Shown here piece by piece: positions 34,899-43,740 of a stretch of DNA of 61,055 nucleotides. The translations under genes and the position numbers were made by a program. Each line of letters starts with the position of its first letter. The stretch's first letter is position 1. The DNA comes from Muribaculaceae bacterium (GTDB lineage Bacteria > Bacteroidota > Bacteroidia > Bacteroidales > Muribaculaceae), in the NCBI GenBank assembly GCA_016290325.1, contig JAEETL010000014.1:1-61055 (forward strand), in the 5' to 3' direction. The notes under the pieces were generated by a model. That model saw only the letters and a list, made by a program, of their open reading frames with translations. It was not told the DNA's origin and made no database searches.

Positions 34899-36902
34899 TT
34901 ATTCGGCATTAGGTTGCACGGCATTGACCGACTCGGGCTTTTTCTCGTTTTCAATCTCTTTATCGATAGCCTCAAATTTGCTATGCATGCTCTTGTACTC
35001 GGGTACAAACTCTTTCATGGCATAAATCATCTCATGAACATCGCCCTTAGAGGCAAACTCGATAATCTTGTTAATGTGAGCACAAACATCCTGATACTCA
35101 TAAGTCTTAACCTTGGCAACCATGATCTTCTTATTGACGGTTGCAGTGGTCTTCTCCTTATCGTTGAGCAATTCCTCATAAAGTTTCTCGCCAGGACGCA
35201 GACCGATTTCCTCAATTTTGATGTCAACATCGGGCTTGAGACCGGCAAGCGAGATCATGCGGCGCGCCATGTCGTAGATCTTTACAGGCTCACCCATATC
35301 AAAGATGTAAATCTCACCACCGTTACCCATGCAGCCCGCCTCAAGCACTAGCGAGCAGGCTTCAGGTATCGTCATAAAGTAGCGGATGATTTCCTTATGG
35401 GTAACAGTAACGGGGCCGCCCGAGGCGATTTGTTTGCGGAACAGTGGGATTACCGAGCCGTTGCTGCCCAGCACATTGCCAAACCTGGTGGTAATGAACT
35501 GGGTTTTCTTTCCCTTACGCTGAGCGTCAAAGAACAATGACTGGCAATAAATCTCAGCCAGACGCTTGGTGCAGCCCATCACATTGGTCGGATTGACCGC
35601 CTTGTCCGTCGAGATCATCACAAACTTGTAAACATCATATTTAAGTGCCATGTCAGCCACGTTGCGTGATCCCATTACATTGGCAAGAATGGCCTCGGTG
35701 GGGTTGATTTCCATCATGGGCACATGTTTGTAGGCCGCTGCGTGGAACACATAGCAAGGACGGTATTCTTTGAAGGCTTCTTCAAGGCGGGCACGATTTC
35801 GTACATCGCCCATGAACAGCACGATATCGGCCTTAGGATGAGCTTTTCTCATCTCCAACGCGATGTCGTGCATCGGAGTCTCGGCCTGGTCAAACAGAAT
35901 GATTTTGCTGGCATTGTAGTTGGCTACCTGTCTGACAATCTCACTGCCAATAGAGCCACAAGCACCTGTGATGAGCACACAGGAACCGTTGATGTGCTTG
36001 CTCACCAGCGGATTGTTCAGCACGATAGGGTCGCGACCCAGCAGGTCCTCGATCTGCACTTCTTTAATATAGGTGGAAATGCCTTGCTCGTCTTGGCTTT
36101 TAGAGTCATCCTGCTCAAACTCGGCCACCTTATTCATGGCCAGCAAGGGAATGTCATTTTTGATAAAATAGTCGGCAAAACCGCTACTCATCAGGTTATT
36201 GCTTTTAGCATCAAAAATAAGCCCCTCGATATTGTTTTCTGCGAACATGTCATTCATGGTCGCGGGATCAAACTTATAGACTCTCAAGCCGTTAATTTCT
36301 GAATTGCTGGCATTGGGGTTAATGCTGAGAAGTCCTACTGGCAGGTATTTGCCACCAATCTCGCCTTTAAGAGCGTTAGCCAGGAATACCGAGTTGAACG
36401 TCGTGCCCAAAACTAGCACTCGTTTGCGCCCCTCGGTAGCACTGTTCATGCGCATGTATAGATACTTGATGCACAATCGCTCAATCATCATTACCGAGAA
36501 TGATAATGCACCGATAACCAGAATGTTCCAGAATTTCGTGAGTTCTTGATGGGTTATCGCTAGCCATATGGCATTGATAATTGATAGGATAATCGTGGCG
36601 ATCACCACAACCATGAAGATTCGGTACAAGTCCTCGATAACCGAGAGCCTGATAACGCAGGTATAACTCTTTGAGATGTATGAAACAATAAAATAAACGC
36701 CAACAACGATAGCACCAACAAACAGTGTGTTCAATGCGGTTGTCACAATGTGCAACGAATACATATCGGCAATCACTGTTGCTACATAACTGGTTAGGAC
36801 AATAAGCATGTCCAGCAACAAGATGATCCACCTTGGGGTGGTTTTTACCTTAAATGACCGGAGAATCCTCAGGTCCATCAATTTATTTAGCAGTTGTTCC
36901 AT
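34899..36902 (-). CDS. Membrane nucleotide-sugar 4,6-dehydratase/epimerase (CapD/WbpM family)
   Basis: A 667-aa protein. Four or five N-terminal helices (about residues 25-150) are followed by a first Rossmann-like region, then an extended SDR catalytic domain starting VLITGACGSIGSEIVRQVANY. Conserved VFHAAAYKHVPMME, MISTDKAVNPTNVMGCTKR and TRFGNVLGSNGSVIPLF place it in the large FlaA1/WbpM-type UDP-N-acetylhexosamine 4,6-dehydratase family. In this family Met replaces the SDR Tyr (VMGCTK). It probably supplies deoxy-amino sugars for capsule, LPS or protein O-glycans. Confidence 0.92.
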   Translation of the reverse strand: MEQLLNKLMDLRILRSFKVKTTPRWIILLLDMLIVLTSYVATVIADMYSLHIVTTALNTLFVGAIVVGVYFIVSYISKSYTCVIRLSVIEDLYRIFMVVVIATIILSIINAIWLAITHQELTKFWNILVIGALSFSVMMIERLCIKYLYMRMNSATEGRKRVLVLGTTFNSVFLANALKGEIGGKYLPVGLLSINPNASNSEINGLRVYKFDPATMNDMFAENNIEGLIFDAKSNNLMSSGFADYFIKNDIPLLAMNKVAEFEQDDSKSQDEQGISTYIKEVQIEDLLGRDPIVLNNPLVSKHINGSCVLITGACGSIGSEIVRQVANYNASKIILFDQAETPMHDIALEMRKAHPKADIVLFMGDVRNRARLEEAFKEYRPCYVFHAAAYKHVPMMEINPTEAILANVMGSRNVADMALKYDVYKFVMISTDKAVNPTNVMGCTKRLAEIYCQSLFFDAQRKGKKTQFITTRFGNVLGSNGSVIPLFRKQIASGGPVTVTHKEIIRYFMTIPEACSLVLEAGCMGNGGEIYIFDMGEPVKIYDMARRMISLAGLKPDVDIKIEEIGLRPGEKLYEELLNDKEKTTATVNKKIMVAKVKTYEYQDVCAHINKIIEFASKGDVHEMIYAMKEFVPEYKSMHSKFEAIDKEIENEKKPESVNAVQPNAE

Positions 36903-37070
36903 CTGTTAGTGTTCTCTTCTCATGTTATCTGATGAATGCTATCGCATATCCATTAATCACATGAACTTGGTCGATTGCCAATTGTTTCATGCTAATGTGT
37001 TGATACACAGGAATATCCATCAATTATGTGTTTTAAGGGGGATTAGGCCCGTAAAACATAATCAAGACCA

Positions 37071-37100
37071 CAAAAGTAGCTATTTTCTTTGAATAAACAA
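37071..37100 (-). promoter_or_regulatory. Promoter for the CapD/WbpM-family gene
   Basis: On minus, TTG (37098-37100), 19 nt, then TACTTTTG (37071-37078). The start codon is at 36902, leaving a leader of about 160 nt. Confidence 0.6.
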
Positions 37101-37250
37101 CTATAACCTAAAAAAATCCAATGTTTTCAATAATCGATGAATGAGCCGTTGCGTCTGCAAACGTTAGGTTAACCTATGTTATTTCGATGATTTAGATGTT
37201 AAGAATGCAAGTTTTAAGGCTTATTCTTATAAAAAAAGTGTATTCATTCA

Positions 37251-37280
37251 TTTGAGTTAAAAATAAAATGTCTAATTTTG
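37251..37280 (+). promoter_or_regulatory. Promoter for the surface-protein operon
   Basis: TTTG (37251-37254), an 18-nt spacer, then TAATTTTG (37273-37280), 25 nt before ATG 37306. Confidence 0.65.
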
Positions 37281-37305
37281 CACGTTTTTAAGTAACTTCG
37301 ATAGA

Positions 37306-38475
37306 ATGGACTGTATCATACGCAATTATAGGCATCTCATAATCGGGGTGTTAGCAACGCTGATGATGACTCTAAACACGTCATGTGGTGATGAGCCCGA
37401 TGGCTGTGAAGCCGATATTGAGACCGTGACCCTCCATGTGTCGAGTCCAGAGCGCTTTTTCTTTCAGGCGACTGACTCGATGCAGGTTGTCCTCTCAACC
37501 GATAGCGTTATTACGTTTGCCGTGCGAGGCGATGCCGACGTGACGGCTCTCGCGCCCGTCTTGACGCTGTCTCAAGGCGCTACAGTGATACCGGCGAGCG
37601 GCACCACCCATGACTTCTCTAACGGACCGGTCATTTACACAGTCACGTCCCAGGACGGCAAGTGGCAACGCACTTATCGGGTGAACATTGTTCCCACACT
37701 GGTTACTGTTGCCGACACGCTGTGTTATGACTTTGAACATTATGAACTGGAAACGGCCACTCAGCGCTACTACCAGTGGCATAACGTCTTGCCCGACGGT
37801 TCGCTGGGCAATGACTGGGCAACGGCTAATGCCGGATACCGCATTTCGATGAGCACGGCATTGCCCGAGGATTATCCGACCACCCCCTTGGCTGATGGTT
37901 ATGATGGTGCTGCAGTGTGCCTGATGACCCGCGACACTGGACCATTTGGACGCATGGCTAACAAGCGGTTGGCGGCAGGAAACATGTTCTTGGGCACTTT
38001 TGACATCAGGATAGCAATGAGTGACCACCTGCATGCTACTCGTTTCGGCATACCATTCACCAGCCGTCCTGATCATTTCACGGGCTACTACACCTATGAG
38101 CCTGGACCAACGGTTCAAGATTTCTACGGCAATCCTATTGAGGGCCGCGTTGATTCGGCCGACGTGTATGCGGTCTTTTACCGCAATCACGATGCCGCGG
38201 GCAACGAGGTGGTGCTTTACGGTGACAACGTGCTGTCAAGCAATCAGATTGTGGCTATTGCCAATTTGGGATATTACAAGCCCACCACGTCGTGGACAGC
38301 TTGGGATGCGAAATTTGTTTATCGAGAGGCAATTGACGAGCAGTTGCTGGCTAACCGCGGCTATAGCCTGGCCATCGTCTTCTCATCGAGCCGACGGGGA
38401 GGCGACTTTATCGGTGCTATCGGTAGCCGCTTGTGTGTGGATAAAGTTCGGCTCATCTGCACGCATGAAGAATAA
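37306..38475 (+). CDS. PCMD-domain lipoprotein
   Basis: A 389-aa lipoprotein with a signal peptide and lipobox LNTSC (Cys27). Residues about 40-135 form an Ig-like beta domain ending VTSQDGKWQRTYRVNIVP, a common N-terminal module. Residues about 145-385 resemble the PCMD (putative carbohydrate metabolism) domain, with YDFEHYELE...WATANAGY, LTTRD-like MTRDTGPFG, GNMFLGTF, RFGIPFTSRPDHFTGYYTYEPG and VDSADVYAVFYRN. Probably a surface carbohydrate-binding protein; no enzyme motif is known for the domain. First gene of a four-gene operon. Confidence 0.8.
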   Translation: MDCIIRNYRHLIIGVLATLMMTLNTSCGDEPDGCEADIETVTLHVSSPERFFFQATDSMQVVLSTDSVITFAVRGDADVTALAPVLTLSQGATVIPASGTTHDFSNGPVIYTVTSQDGKWQRTYRVNIVPTLVTVADTLCYDFEHYELETATQRYYQWHNVLPDGSLGNDWATANAGYRISMSTALPEDYPTTPLADGYDGAAVCLMTRDTGPFGRMANKRLAAGNMFLGTFDIRIAMSDHLHATRFGIPFTSRPDHFTGYYTYEPGPTVQDFYGNPIEGRVDSADVYAVFYRNHDAAGNEVVLYGDNVLSSNQIVAIANLGYYKPTTSWTAWDAKFVYREAIDEQLLANRGYSLAIVFSSSRRGGDFIGAIGSRLCVDKVRLICTHEE

Positions 38476-38490
38476 TAATATAAGTTGACA

Positions 38491-39246
38491 ATGACCAACA
38501 TAAAAACAATCCTTTCAGTTATACTGTTTGTCATTACCACGACAATGGGTGTGAACGCCACGGTGCTCGATAGCTTGAGTTATGACGTGCGTTTGGGATA
38601 TGCCCTGGGTGGTACTGTGCCTACCCATATAAGCAACGAGATTCGTGGCATCAACAGCTACAACCCCGGTTTCAACTTCACGGTTGCAGTCGAAGCTTCC
38701 TATCCGTTAAACGAGCGCTGGTCGCTGCACTCGGGGCTGCGTTTCGAGCTGGGCAGTATGGATGTGGATAGCCGAGTTAAGAATTATGACATCGAGGTGG
38801 TGCGTGGCGAGGAATCGCTTAAAGGAATCTTCAACGGCAATGTGTGTATCAAGACGACGCAGCGCAGGCTCACCCTGCCCATCCAGGCCGCTTATAGCTT
38901 GAGCGATAAGTGGACACTGCGAGGCGGCTTTTTCATGGGATGGCTCACTAATCGTCGTTTCTGGGGATGGGCCTATGACGGCTACCTGCGTGAGGGCACA
39001 CCTGTGGGACCCAAGATTGAGATGGGGTCAGAGCCTGGCGACCGTGGCGACTTTGACTTTGACGCCAATATGCGTCACATGCAGTGGGGCTTAGATGTGG
39101 GCGCTGACTGGCAGATTCACCGCCACTGGGGGGCTTTTGCCGAGTTGACTTATGGCCTGAGCGGCCTGTTCAAGAGCGATTTCCATTCTGTGGAGACCCT
39201 GCGGCCCTTGTATGGCACGCTGGGCATCATCTATCGCATCAAGTGA
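38491..39246 (+). CDS. Outer-membrane beta-barrel protein (porin family)
   Basis: A 251-aa exported protein with a signal peptide ending near GVNA. It has alternating amphipathic strands typical of an eight-stranded barrel (VRLGYALGG, FTVAVEASYPL, WSLHSGLRFELG, LTLPIQAAYSLS) and a C-terminal strand YGTLGIIYRIK. ATG 38491 is used; an in-frame TTG lies two codons upstream. It is 15 nt after the PCMD lipoprotein gene and 26 nt before the next ORF, so it is part of the same surface operon. Confidence 0.8.
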   Translation: MTNIKTILSVILFVITTTMGVNATVLDSLSYDVRLGYALGGTVPTHISNEIRGINSYNPGFNFTVAVEASYPLNERWSLHSGLRFELGSMDVDSRVKNYDIEVVRGEESLKGIFNGNVCIKTTQRRLTLPIQAAYSLSDKWTLRGGFFMGWLTNRRFWGWAYDGYLREGTPVGPKIEMGSEPGDRGDFDFDANMRHMQWGLDVGADWQIHRHWGAFAELTYGLSGLFKSDFHSVETLRPLYGTLGIIYRIK

Positions 39247-39272
39247 AAATCATTAAATAACATAGAAGAAAA

Positions 39273-40775
39273 ATGAGAAAATTTATCTTTGTGATTAGTA
39301 TGGCATTGATGACTATCATGGTCAGCAATGCATCTAACATCGTTTTTAACGGCACTTGGACTGTTACCATGAATGGTAATACCCAGACGTCCAATGACGG
39401 TGAGGTGGTCATCGAAACCAACCCCACTGGCGTGGACAATATCAATTTCGTGATTCCTCCTTTTGGCATCAGTAGTGTATCACTGTTCTCAGTCCCCGGT
39501 GCCACTGTTAATGGAATTACCGTCTATAGCGCTGAGCGTGATGTGCAATTTGGTGGCACAATGAAGCATGCCATCGTGCTTGCCCGCTACATTGACGGAA
39601 TGATGACCGCCGAGATCAACATCCCAGGCGAGATCACCGCAAGATTTGACAACGTGTACGATCACTTCCAGTTGCCCAACAGCGGCTTTGAGGCCTGGAC
39701 AGCCAGCACTGGCGAGCCTGACCGCTGGCACGGATTCAAGAGCGCTGGCGGTACCTATGCCGGCACTTCGGCAGCTCTTGTAAAACTGGAGAAAAGCCAG
39801 GACGTTCGCACTGGCGCTACCGGCTATAGTGCCGTGATGACCGCTAATTCCATCATTGGCATCGTTGCAAACGGCACCATGACCAACGGCCGCCTCATGG
39901 CCGGTGCGATGAGTGCCTCCAGCCTTTCTAACCATGCCGAGATGGACAAGACCTCGACTGAGACCGACGCCAACGGCGACCTGTTCTACATGCCCCTGTA
40001 TGCCAAGCCCGACGTGTTCAACGTGTGGATGAAGTACACCCAGGGCACTGCCAACGCCAACAACAAGGCCAGCGTCAGTGTGAAGACTTTTGATGGCACC
40101 TACTATCAGGAGCCCGTGGATATGGAATATACCAACCTGTCGGGCAGCATCGTGGGAGGTCAGATCCCCGCTGGTGACTGGACTCAGTATTCCTTCCCCT
40201 TCGATTATGACAGCTATGCCGCCAATGGAGCTGCCAGCGAGGCGATCTTCGTCACATTCTCGACCAATGGCAATCCAGGCCAGGGCAGCAAGAACGATGC
40301 TCTCTACGTCGATGACATGCAGCTCGTTTATCTGGCTCAGATGACCGACCTGCGTTACCAGGGTGCGACCCTGCAGGGCTGGAATCCCGCGGTTACCGAC
40401 TATACCCTCGTCATGGACGGCGACCCCAACCTTGACGACTTCACAGCCGACGTGACTGGCGCTAGCGCCGTGGTCACCAAGACCATGGAGCAGACCGACA
40501 ACGGCTACCGCATCGCCATTAGCACCGTTTCGGGCGACCTGCAGACAGCTACCTCCTATATTATTAATGTCCCTGCTACAGCCGGCATGAAGGGTGATGT
40601 GGACAATAGCGGCACGGTTAACATCGCCGATGTGACCGCCCTCATCGACTACTTGCTCGCTGGTGGTGATGTCAATGAATATAATGCCGATGTTGACGGT
40701 AGCGGTGCAATCGATATTGCCGATGTGACCTCGCTTATCGACTTCCTGTTGACCGGCAGTTTTCCTGCAAATTAA
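39273..40775 (+). CDS. Secreted PCMD-like protein with dockerin pair
   Basis: A 500-aa secreted protein. The signal peptide (1-20) is followed by a calycin-like N-terminal domain (FNGTWTVTMNGNTQTSNDGEVVI...). A PCMD-like beta-sandwich follows (NSGFEAWTASTGEPDRWHGFKSAGG...GDWTQYSFPFDYDS...ALYVDDMQLVY), and a short Ig-like linker. The last 60 residues form a dockerin type I pair: GDVDNSGTVNIADVTALIDYLL and DVDGSGAIDIADVTSLIDFLL, each with the Asp-rich calcium loop. The layout suggests a surface or secreted glycan-binding protein. Confidence 0.75.
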   Translation: MRKFIFVISMALMTIMVSNASNIVFNGTWTVTMNGNTQTSNDGEVVIETNPTGVDNINFVIPPFGISSVSLFSVPGATVNGITVYSAERDVQFGGTMKHAIVLARYIDGMMTAEINIPGEITARFDNVYDHFQLPNSGFEAWTASTGEPDRWHGFKSAGGTYAGTSAALVKLEKSQDVRTGATGYSAVMTANSIIGIVANGTMTNGRLMAGAMSASSLSNHAEMDKTSTETDANGDLFYMPLYAKPDVFNVWMKYTQGTANANNKASVSVKTFDGTYYQEPVDMEYTNLSGSIVGGQIPAGDWTQYSFPFDYDSYAANGAASEAIFVTFSTNGNPGQGSKNDALYVDDMQLVYLAQMTDLRYQGATLQGWNPAVTDYTLVMDGDPNLDDFTADVTGASAVVTKTMEQTDNGYRIAISTVSGDLQTATSYIINVPATAGMKGDVDNSGTVNIADVTALIDYLLAGGDVNEYNADVDGSGAIDIADVTSLIDFLLTGSFPAN

Positions 40776-40798
40776 TCACTCAAAAAAATAGAATAGCA

Positions 40799-41347
40799 AT
40801 GAAGAAATTATTTTTAATGTTTGCAGCTGTTTGCTGCGCTATGGCACTCAATGCCACTTCCTATGGTTGTCATCTCAAGGTGACCATCAATGGCGAGAGC
40901 ACCGAGCAGGACCAAGTGCCTGTCGAGGTTGTCAAGAACGGTGATGTTTACACGTTGACACTCAAGAACTTCATCCTTATGGCTGAAGGTATTGCTTTGC
41001 CCGTGGGAAATATTGAACTCGCTAATGTCGAGGGTGTTGATGAATATGGATATACCACCATCCGTTTCAACGGTCCGGTCAGCATCACTCCTGGCGATGA
41101 TCCCAATTATGGCGAGGGTGAGTGGATGGGTCCCCTGTTGGGCGAAGTTCCCATCGACATGACTTCACGTTTCATCAACACGGCAATCACTGCCAACATC
41201 GACATCGATTTGTCCGAAATGTTAGGCCAGGTGATTGGTGTGTCGATCTTTGGTGTCGCACCCCAGCTCAAGGGCGATGTCAACGAGGACAACGAGGTGA
41301 ACATCAGTGACGTCAACAACGTGATTGACATCATCGTCTCCCAGTAA
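40799..41347 (+). CDS. Calycin-like secreted protein with single dockerin repeat
   Basis: A 182-aa secreted protein. The signal peptide ends near LNA. A lipocalin/calycin-like beta domain (YGCHLKVTINGESTEQDQVPVEVVKNGDVYTLTLKNF) covers residues about 22-150. The tail LKGDVNEDNEVNISDVNNVIDIIV is one dockerin-type calcium loop plus helix, half the usual pair. Last gene of the surface operon, 23 nt after the previous ORF. Confidence 0.75.
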   Translation: MKKLFLMFAAVCCAMALNATSYGCHLKVTINGESTEQDQVPVEVVKNGDVYTLTLKNFILMAEGIALPVGNIELANVEGVDEYGYTTIRFNGPVSITPGDDPNYGEGEWMGPLLGEVPIDMTSRFINTAITANIDIDLSEMLGQVIGVSIFGVAPQLKGDVNEDNEVNISDVNNVIDIIVSQ

Positions 41348-41365
41348 GGTAGATATTAGATAAAA

Positions 41366-41410
41366 AAGCAAGGGCAAGGCTCAACGATGTGATGTCGTTA
41401 AGTCTTGCCC
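41366..41410 (-). terminator. Terminator, mainly for the capsid-like gene
   Basis: A 16-bp stem (GGGCAAGGCTCAACGA at 41372-41387 with TCGTTAAGTCTTGCCC at 41395-41410, two G-U pairs) is followed on the minus strand by TTGCTTTTTTATC. It lies between convergent genes, and plus-strand termination is possible but lacks a U tract. Confidence 0.8.
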
Positions 41411-41489
41411 TCATTATATGAGGATATTACGCTCCAGCATGTTTAGAATTTCATGTGCTGGTGGGGGTTGAATTGTGCGCTTCGGTACT

Positions 41490-42893
41490 TCATCGGGTCA
41501 GGATGCGCATGTGGGCCTTGGGGTAGCGCAATACCAGGCAAGAGGCCTCGGTCATCACCAGTGCATCAACGTTGCGCACGCCGCTCTTCTTGAGGTTCAA
41601 CTGCTCGGTGCTGAAGGGGATGTGGGTGTACTTCTGGATATACTCGGGATCGATGACGATGCCGTTTTCCTTCAATCCCACCTCGTCAAACACCTCGCTC
41701 AACAGCAGGTAAAGGCAACCGAATTTACTACGTAACTCAGCGAAGTCTATACCCCATTTGCTCACATGCTGGCCGGCATGGATGATGCGGGTATATTCAA
41801 GTTTGCTGATCTTGCTGATCAAGCCGCTGCCGCCAATCAGGATCTTACGCTTGCTGCCAGTGTTGCCGGTAAAGGCCTCGCGCATCAGGTTCACCAGCGT
41901 ATCCTCGTTTAACTCGGTCGTCGACTCCAGATAGAAATTCTTGCCCGCCTGGTTCCAGATTCCGCCAGTGAAATAGACGTGCTCTTTCTTGTAGGGGTCC
42001 CATATTTGGCGCGCAACGCCAAAGAGGTAGGACTTCTCGATGCCCATGCGCATGTCATAGACCGCGGCCTCCTCCTGGTCGCTCATCGTCCAGCCCACCT
42101 CCTTGTTAGACAGGCGCTGCAAGGTGGACTGCTCGACCTGCATCTTAAAGATTTGGCACAGGTTGCGGCTTTTCTTGGGGAGGGCCTCAAACTGGGGTGA
42201 CTGCACATCGAGTTCGCTGGCTGCACGACCCATGCGGATCAGTCTGACACCACTCGAGATGGCGGGAAAACAGTTGGGCACACCAGCGATAGTGGGACCA
42301 TTCACGGCCATGACCGCAACACCTTCGTTAGTGCGGTTGATGACATAGAGCATGAGATCCTGACCGCTCTCGGTCACGCCGTTACTGTCATAGCCCGACA
42401 CGTTCTGCACCAGGATAGTGTCGGTGGGGTCAAACATGTCGTTGTTATTGGTGTGGATGACAATGATGGGTGTTTCGTCACCCTCACTCACGTCAGACGC
42501 GGGAATGGAATCGGTCAACTTAGTGACTGTCGGCTTGGTGTCAACGCTGTAATAATCGACGACCATGCTTCCCGCGTGTTTGCTGCCCGCATATCTCGAA
42601 ATCTGGTCGATGGGCGTGGACATGGGGCGGATTTTCACGATTTGCTGGTCAATCTCGTTGAGCAGCAGGTCAGGAGAGCCTTCGCGGGCAAGTTCGGTGG
42701 TTAGCGGTCCCTCGACGACATGTTTGCCGTCCTCAACACCAGCGATGATCATGCCCACTGCCAGACTGGCGCTACCGCCATCAGTGAGGCACGAGGACAA
42801 GATGGCGATAAGAATCATGGTGATGACAAAGATAACTAATTTCTTGTGGTTGCTGATCCAGCGCAACGCAGTTTTGATTTTGATAACGTTCAT
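41490..42893 (-). CDS. Phage major-capsid-like protein with hydrophobic/lipobox N-terminus
   Basis: A 467-aa protein. From about residue 60 it reads like an SU10/DUF5309-type (HK97-fold) major capsid protein: SPDLLLNEIDQQIVKIRP, TPIDQISRYAG, the strand-rich middle, RNLCQIFKMQVEQSTLQRL, and a Met/Glu-rich helix before SYLFGVARQIWD. LVNLMREAF and IHAGQHVSKWGIDFAEL follow. Unusually, residues 17-35 (KKLVIFVITMILIAILSSC) form a hydrophobic segment ending in a lipobox-like LSSC (Cys35), not expected in a capsid protein. There are no terminase or tail genes nearby. It is preceded by a small acidic ORF (gap 43 nt) and a portal-like gene. Fold assignment is by pattern memory. Confidence 0.65.
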   Translation of the reverse strand: MNVIKIKTALRWISNHKKLVIFVITMILIAILSSCLTDGGSASLAVGMIIAGVEDGKHVVEGPLTTELAREGSPDLLLNEIDQQIVKIRPMSTPIDQISRYAGSKHAGSMVVDYYSVDTKPTVTKLTDSIPASDVSEGDETPIIVIHTNNNDMFDPTDTILVQNVSGYDSNGVTESGQDLMLYVINRTNEGVAVMAVNGPTIAGVPNCFPAISSGVRLIRMGRAASELDVQSPQFEALPKKSRNLCQIFKMQVEQSTLQRLSNKEVGWTMSDQEEAAVYDMRMGIEKSYLFGVARQIWDPYKKEHVYFTGGIWNQAGKNFYLESTTELNEDTLVNLMREAFTGNTGSKRKILIGGSGLISKISKLEYTRIIHAGQHVSKWGIDFAELRSKFGCLYLLLSEVFDEVGLKENGIVIDPEYIQKYTHIPFSTEQLNLKKSGVRNVDALVMTEASCLVLRYPKAHMRILTR

Positions 42894-42936
42894 GGTTTTT
42901 GAAAAAGTTTAAAGATTAAAGTTTGTTGTTTTGTGA

Positions 42937-43320
42937 TTAGTCCCAGATGCTGCGGTGGCAGTAGCGGGGAAAGTTGATGGATAGGCCCGCATTGTTGCTA
43001 TCCTCTTCGGGTTGCGGGTGCAGGACTGCTTCGATCTTCTCGTTTCGCCCACGTAGATAGCCGGCCGCGTCGGCATTCTGCACGTCATCATCGTGGGTGA
43101 TGCCGTGGACGATGGTAGTGAGCAGTTCAGTCGTTACCGCGTGTGGCTCAAGGCCAGCGGTGAGTTCGGTGAGCCGTTTGGTCGTGCTTTCGTCCAGCCC
43201 CATGCTGCCTAGTTTGTCGGCAAGGGTGGGGGAGGCGGTCGGCATCTCTTCAGGCTCTTCATCGGCGTGAAAAGGTGGTGGAGTCACCGTTTCCTGTTCA
43301 GGATGATCTTGTGTTTCCAT
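42937..43320 (-). CDS. Small acidic protein in scaffold position
   Basis: A 127-aa protein with a Pro/Glu-rich acidic N-terminus (METQDHPEQETVTPPPFHADEE) and a helical middle with LADKLGSMGL, followed by DDDVQNADAAGYLRGRNEKIEAVL and a basic end (FPRYCHRSIWD). No signal peptide. It sits between portal-like and capsid-like genes, where phages usually encode scaffold or head-maturation proteins. That role is inferred from position and composition only. Confidence 0.55.
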   Translation of the reverse strand: METQDHPEQETVTPPPFHADEEPEEMPTASPTLADKLGSMGLDESTTKRLTELTAGLEPHAVTTELLTTIVHGITHDDDVQNADAAGYLRGRNEKIEAVLHPQPEEDSNNAGLSINFPRYCHRSIWD

Positions 43321-43740
43321 GTTGATAATAAATAATTAAGGTGAATAATAAAGGATTTATATAATCGACGCCTTAGCGTGACTTCAACCCAATTAGAGCA
43401 ATGCCTAAGTCATCTGATGTGAATGCTATGTCATAATTCATCAGCTGGAATATTAACCGCCCTTCGGGCGGGAAAACTTGAGCAAATCGAAGGCCATGAA
43501 GTTTACTTCAATGGCTGAGATGCCGCCAAGTTTCGGGAAATTAAAACAAATTTTGTATTAAAATTGATGTAATTGAAATTTTTATAATAATTTTTTATAT
43601 TTAATTTGTTTAAATTTCTCGAGCGAAGCTCGATCAATGTTTCAATCGAGTGTTTTGCAGCAATCTCTCGTTTTCTTGTGGATAACTAACTGAAAAACAA
43701 TTAAACTAGAGTCTCTTGGCATTGCTGTGCGCTCGCACTA
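43321..43740. other. 420-nt AT-rich gap inside the phage-head-like module
   Basis: No credible ORF. It contains a half-like CGCCTTAGCGTGA motif (about 43368-43380) and a repeat element (43427-43640) related to the MITE-like element at 26075. The gap separates the portal-like gene from the next two genes. Confidence 0.7.
43427..43640. repeat. Diverged relative of the MITE-like element
   Basis: It shares the order seen at 26075-26249. TGTCATAATTCA is followed by AATATTAACCG and a GC hairpin (CCGCCCTTCGGGCGG). GGGAAATTAAAACAAATT, an AATTGAT core and AATTTGTTTAAATTTC come next, and a second hairpin (CTCGAGCGAAGCTCGA) ends the copy. About 40 extra bases follow the first hairpin, and the right terminal repeat is not evident. 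Confidence 0.5.

Larger units (their letters stand above)
36903..37305. other. 403-nt divergent intergenic region
   Basis: Apart from the two divergent promoters at 37071-37100 (minus) and 37251-37280 (plus), I see no gene or strong hairpin. The minus transcript would have an untranslated leader of about 160 nt, in which I recognise no riboswitch class. Confidence 0.6.
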
